64,000 nt of DNA from JASJCL01 sp050291585 (GTDB lineage Bacteria > Desulfobacterota > Desulfobacteria > Desulfobacterales > Desulfosarcinaceae): the NCBI GenBank assembly GCA_050291585.1, contig JBNKKA010000002.1, positions 12,946 through 76,945 on the forward strand. The letters are read 5' to 3'. Below are positions 61,564 through 64,000 of the stretch, one piece after another. Positions within the stretch are counted from its first letter, which is position 1, and every line of letters begins with the position of its first letter. The notes beneath the pieces are model-generated. The model had not been told where the DNA came from, ran no database searches, and was given only the letters and a program-made list of their open reading frames with translations. Position numbers and translations under genes: made by a program.

Positions 61564-62379
61564 ATGTCCAGCCCCACCCCGCCCCCATCTTCGGATCAGC
61601 CCCGGACCCCGCACTTGTCGGTCTGCGTCCTAGCTAGTGGAAGTAAAGGTAACGCCGTCCACATCAGCAGTGCTGAGACGCACATCCTCATCGATGCTGG
61701 CCTGTCAGGGCGCGAGATCCAGCGCCGTATGGTCGAACGCGGCCTCTCGGCCGACGACCTGGACGCCATCCTGGTCACCCACGAGCACTCCGACCACATC
61801 CAGGGGGTTGGGGTCCTGGCCCGGCGCTATAAAATACCGGTCCACATCAGCCGGCGCACCGCTCAGGCCGGGGATGGACGCCTGGGCAAAATCGATGCTG
61901 TCACCCATTTTCGATGCGGCACCGCCTTCAAGATCGGCGCCTTGGAAGTCCACCCCTTCACCACCTCCCACGACGCCGCCGACTCCGCCGGCTTCACCGT
62001 GCGCTGCAACGGCTATAAAGCGGGCATCGCCACGGACCTAGGCATCGCCACCGAACTGGTCAAACAGCACCTCAAAGATTGCCAGTTGCTGGTCTTGGAG
62101 GCCAACCACGACCCCCAGATGCTCATCGAGGGTCCTTATCCGTGGCCCCTCAAGCAGCGCATCCGCGGTCGCAACGGCCACCTCTCTAACGCCCAGTGCC
62201 GCGACCTGCTAGGCGACCTCTTGCACACTGACCTGCAACAAGTTATCCTGGCGCATTTGAGTGAAAACAACAACACACCCACCTGCGCCCTCAATACAGT
62301 TGCCGAGGCGCTTCAGAACCATGGGACCGGCATCTGCGTCGCCACCCAGGAAACCGTCGGTGAAACGATAGATCTATGA
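61564..62379 (+). CDS. YycJ/WalJ-like MBL-fold metallo-hydrolase
   Basis: The 271-aa metallo-beta-lactamase-fold protein has the zinc motif THEHSDH (H73, H75, D77, H78), with further ligands in FTTSHDAADSAG and LEANHD. It matches the YycJ/WalJ group of exonuclease-like hydrolases. TTTGGAGGGTTC precedes ATG 61564. The TGA overlaps the next start as ATGA (62376-62379). Confidence 0.87.
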   Translation: MSSPTPPPSSDQPRTPHLSVCVLASGSKGNAVHISSAETHILIDAGLSGREIQRRMVERGLSADDLDAILVTHEHSDHIQGVGVLARRYKIPVHISRRTAQAGDGRLGKIDAVTHFRCGTAFKIGALEVHPFTTSHDAADSAGFTVRCNGYKAGIATDLGIATELVKQHLKDCQLLVLEANHDPQMLIEGPYPWPLKQRIRGRNGHLSNAQCRDLLGDLLHTDLQQVILAHLSENNNTPTCALNTVAEALQNHGTGICVATQETVGETIDL

Positions 62380-63629
62380 AACAGCTCCAACCACCCGCCC
62401 GCATGGGCCGCTGCCTCATCACCCTGCTTCTGATCCTGGCCTGGGTGGTTCCGGCGACCGCCGGCGATGATGAAATTGTCCCCCAGAAGACAGCCGCAGT
62501 TCCCGCATCGGGATCCATCGAAGACAGCTTTGCCTACATGGCGGAGCTGGCCACGGCGCCGGCCTACACAATGCCTCTGGAGATGATGCGTCTGACGCCC
62601 ATTGTCGATTATCTATTTGAGCACCTCAACAGCGGGCGGAATCTGCACAACCTGCCTGCAATGGGATCCATGTCCGGTGCCTACCACAGCTTTTCCATCG
62701 AGCGCTCACTGGCGACCCTGCTGTCCTACGCGTATAATCCGGCGATACCCCAGGTGGCCTTCCGGCCCACATCCATCCGCCTCACCTATTGGACCGAGAT
62801 CAACGGCCAACGCCGGGCGGCCTTCCCGCGTCTTTGGCCCCGGCTCAACCAGTTAGAAAGCCCGCTCCAGCTGCGGGGCGAAGAGGTAACCGAAATCACC
62901 CCCGACCTCTTCTCCGGGGCCTATTTCCGCTACCGCCTCGACACCCGCATCATCCTCATGGAACACCAGGGTCGACGACTGTTCTTCTCGATCTCAAAGC
63001 AGCCTGAACGATCGGAAGTGGGCAAGAAAGGCGCTATCGTTGGCGGCGACCAGACCTGGAACTATCTATACGCCTCGTCGGCCGGATTGGTGAAACCGGG
63101 GCTGGGGTGGGTAAAATCCTATATCTATGACAGTGTCAGCGTGGTGATCTACGCCGAACCGGAAGCGGGAAAGGACCACATCGAGGTGGGAATTTTCAAG
63201 TGGCTCAACGCCGGTTGGGCCGGTATGAACATGGTCAAGCCAAAACACATTCACGAAGGCCTGATCCGCTTTGCAGAGCCCTTCAAGGAGCTCTTGGAGA
63301 GCCCCAACCTGCCTCAACCGGAGTGGCTGGCCACCTATTTCCGCCCCTTGAGTGAAATGGACACCGACGACCTGCGCGCCCAAGCCCGCCTCTACCACCA
63401 GCGCCTAAAGAAACGCTTCGCCGACCAAGCACCCTTCAGCAATACCAAGCTGGCCAAACTCTTCGGAGATCAGGCCTACGTCGAAAGCCTTGACCGCCTC
63501 CAGATGGAAGCCATGCTTGCCAAAGACTATGCCAAGCCTCTTTTCGGCCGCCAGAGCCTGCTTGAGACCCCGCCCCTGGCAGCGGACGCTGGCGTGGCCC
63601 ATTCAGAAAACGCCACCACAATCCAATAA
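62376..63629 (+). CDS. Exported protein of unknown function (417 aa)
   Basis: A cleavable signal peptide is visible: basic start, hydrophobic CLITLLLILAWVV, then PATAG near residue 29. The mature part has no motif I recognise; it includes YHSFSIERSLATLLSYAYNP, GAYFRYRLDTRIILME and GMNMVKPKHIHEGLIRF. It has no other membrane segments, so it is likely periplasmic or outer-membrane associated. Translation is coupled to the WalJ-like gene by an ATGA overlap. Confidence 0.75.
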   Translation: MKQLQPPARMGRCLITLLLILAWVVPATAGDDEIVPQKTAAVPASGSIEDSFAYMAELATAPAYTMPLEMMRLTPIVDYLFEHLNSGRNLHNLPAMGSMSGAYHSFSIERSLATLLSYAYNPAIPQVAFRPTSIRLTYWTEINGQRRAAFPRLWPRLNQLESPLQLRGEEVTEITPDLFSGAYFRYRLDTRIILMEHQGRRLFFSISKQPERSEVGKKGAIVGGDQTWNYLYASSAGLVKPGLGWVKSYIYDSVSVVIYAEPEAGKDHIEVGIFKWLNAGWAGMNMVKPKHIHEGLIRFAEPFKELLESPNLPQPEWLATYFRPLSEMDTDDLRAQARLYHQRLKKRFADQAPFSNTKLAKLFGDQAYVESLDRLQMEAMLAKDYAKPLFGRQSLLETPPLAADAGVAHSENATTIQ

Positions 63630-63687
63630 GCTCAGGGGCATCCCGATAGAGGTCTATAATTCGGCAGCCTCTCTCCAGAAGAGACGT

Positions 63688-63718
63688 CGGCGGCGGGACC
63701 GAGGCCGGGTCGCCGCCG
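63688..63718. terminator. GC-rich hairpin between two convergent genes
   Basis: CGGCGGCG (63688-63695) pairs with CGCCGCCG (63711-63718). No T-run follows on either strand, so it is at most a weak terminator for the exported-protein gene and the nhaD gene. Confidence 0.35.
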
Positions 63719-63735
63719 GTTTCGCCAAATTTGGC

Positions 63736-64000
63736 CTACATCAACCTGGCGTTGATGAAGAGGTGACAGAGGATGCTGGCCCCATAGCCCAGGGCGATCA
63801 CCGGCGTCCATTTGAGATGGACGCCGAAGGTGTAAGTGCCCCTCGCGGTTCCCATGAGGGCCACACCCGCGGCCGAACCGATGGAAAGCATGCTGCCCCC
63901 CACTCCAGCGGTGAGGGTCACCAGCAGCCATTGCCCTACGGACATGGCGGGATCCATGGTGAGGACGGCGAACATCACCGGAATATTGTCTACGATAGCC
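63736..64000 (-). CDS. nhaD: NhaD-type Na+/H+ antiporter, C-terminal part (runs off the right edge)
   Basis: The frame is open to the window edge (AIVDNIPVMFAVLTMDP...) and encodes the C-terminal 88 residues of an NhaD-like antiporter, with TLTAGVGGSMLSIGSAAGVA, LMGTARGTYTFGVHLKW and a last membrane segment ending SILCHLFINARLM. The conserved DNIPVM and GGSMLSIGSAAG stretches support the call. The start lies beyond 64000. Confidence 0.85.
   Translation of the reverse strand, partial: AIVDNIPVMFAVLTMDPAMSVGQWLLVTLTAGVGGSMLSIGSAAGVALMGTARGTYTFGVHLKWTPVIALGYGASILCHLFINARLM

Overview
The window is chromosomal DNA of a dissimilatory sulfate-reducing bacterium. The best evidence is a complete aprBA plus qmoABC set (adenylylsulfate reductase and its quinone-interacting membrane complex). 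With the G+C-rich coding style, Gram-negative lipoprotein signals, several Fe-S proteins, an MCP and a diguanylate cyclase, this points to a deltaproteobacterium (Desulfobacterota), probably of the Desulfosarcina/Desulfococcus type. The phylum is an inference from gene content; no 16S gene is present.

Layout. 1-10.3 kb: the division and cell-wall (dcw) cluster, all on +: murF (3' end), a 79-codon ORF, mraY, an 86-bp tandem repeat, murD, ftsW, murG, murC, ftsQ, ftsA, ftsZ. 10.4-12.2 kb: a B12-binding-type radical SAM protein. 12.2-14.9 kb: a lower-G+C accessory patch with an unrecognised protein, a SEC-C protein, Cys-rich small proteins, a frameshifted gene and a short membrane protein. 14.9-21 kb: QueG-like Fe-S protein, Gfo/Idh/MocA dehydrogenase, LhgO-like oxidase (-), MazG-like protein, PAS-PAS-GGDEF protein (-), RsbW-like ATPase, FmdB-type zinc ribbon. 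21.2-28.7 kb: two beta-helix lipoproteins flanking a PfkB kinase, a C-terminal J-domain protein and a DUF457 membrane protein, then an ACT-domain protein. 28.9-36.8 kb: qmoC, qmoB, qmoA, aprA, aprB, all on -. 37.3-42.7 kb: three YkgJ-type cysteine-cluster proteins, an MCP and a solitary HsdR_N-like protein. 43-48.7 kb: infC (AUA start), rpmI, rplT, pheS, pheT, MerR regulator. 48.9-61.5 kb: tRNA-Gly(CCC), then rimP, nusA, infB, ylxP-like, rbfA, nrnA, truB, rpsO, pnp, an M16 peptidase and dut. 61.6-64 kb: a YycJ/WalJ-like hydrolase, an exported protein of unknown function, and the 3' end of an NhaD antiporter gene (-).

How the genes work together. The dcw genes make lipid II (MraY, MurG, MurC/D/F) and the divisome (FtsW, FtsQ, FtsA, FtsZ). 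AprAB reduces APS to sulfite and QmoABC feeds it electrons from the quinone pool. The infC-to-pnp region covers translation initiation, ribosome maturation, transcription elongation and RNA turnover.

The less ordinary signals are mostly at gene junctions. There is a chain of 4-nt stop/start overlaps from murF to ftsW that runs through an unrecognised ORF and two repeat-encoded 28-codon ORFs. The 5' end of murG carries palindromic 21-bp repeats. infC has an AUA start. A leader that can fold two ways lies between rplT and pheS, and another structured leader lies between rpsO and pnp. Two copies of a MITE-like element lie beside qmoC and tRNA-Gly. A perfect 9+1+9 palindrome lies upstream of aprB. 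I found no CRISPR array, prophage, complete insertion sequence or defence island.
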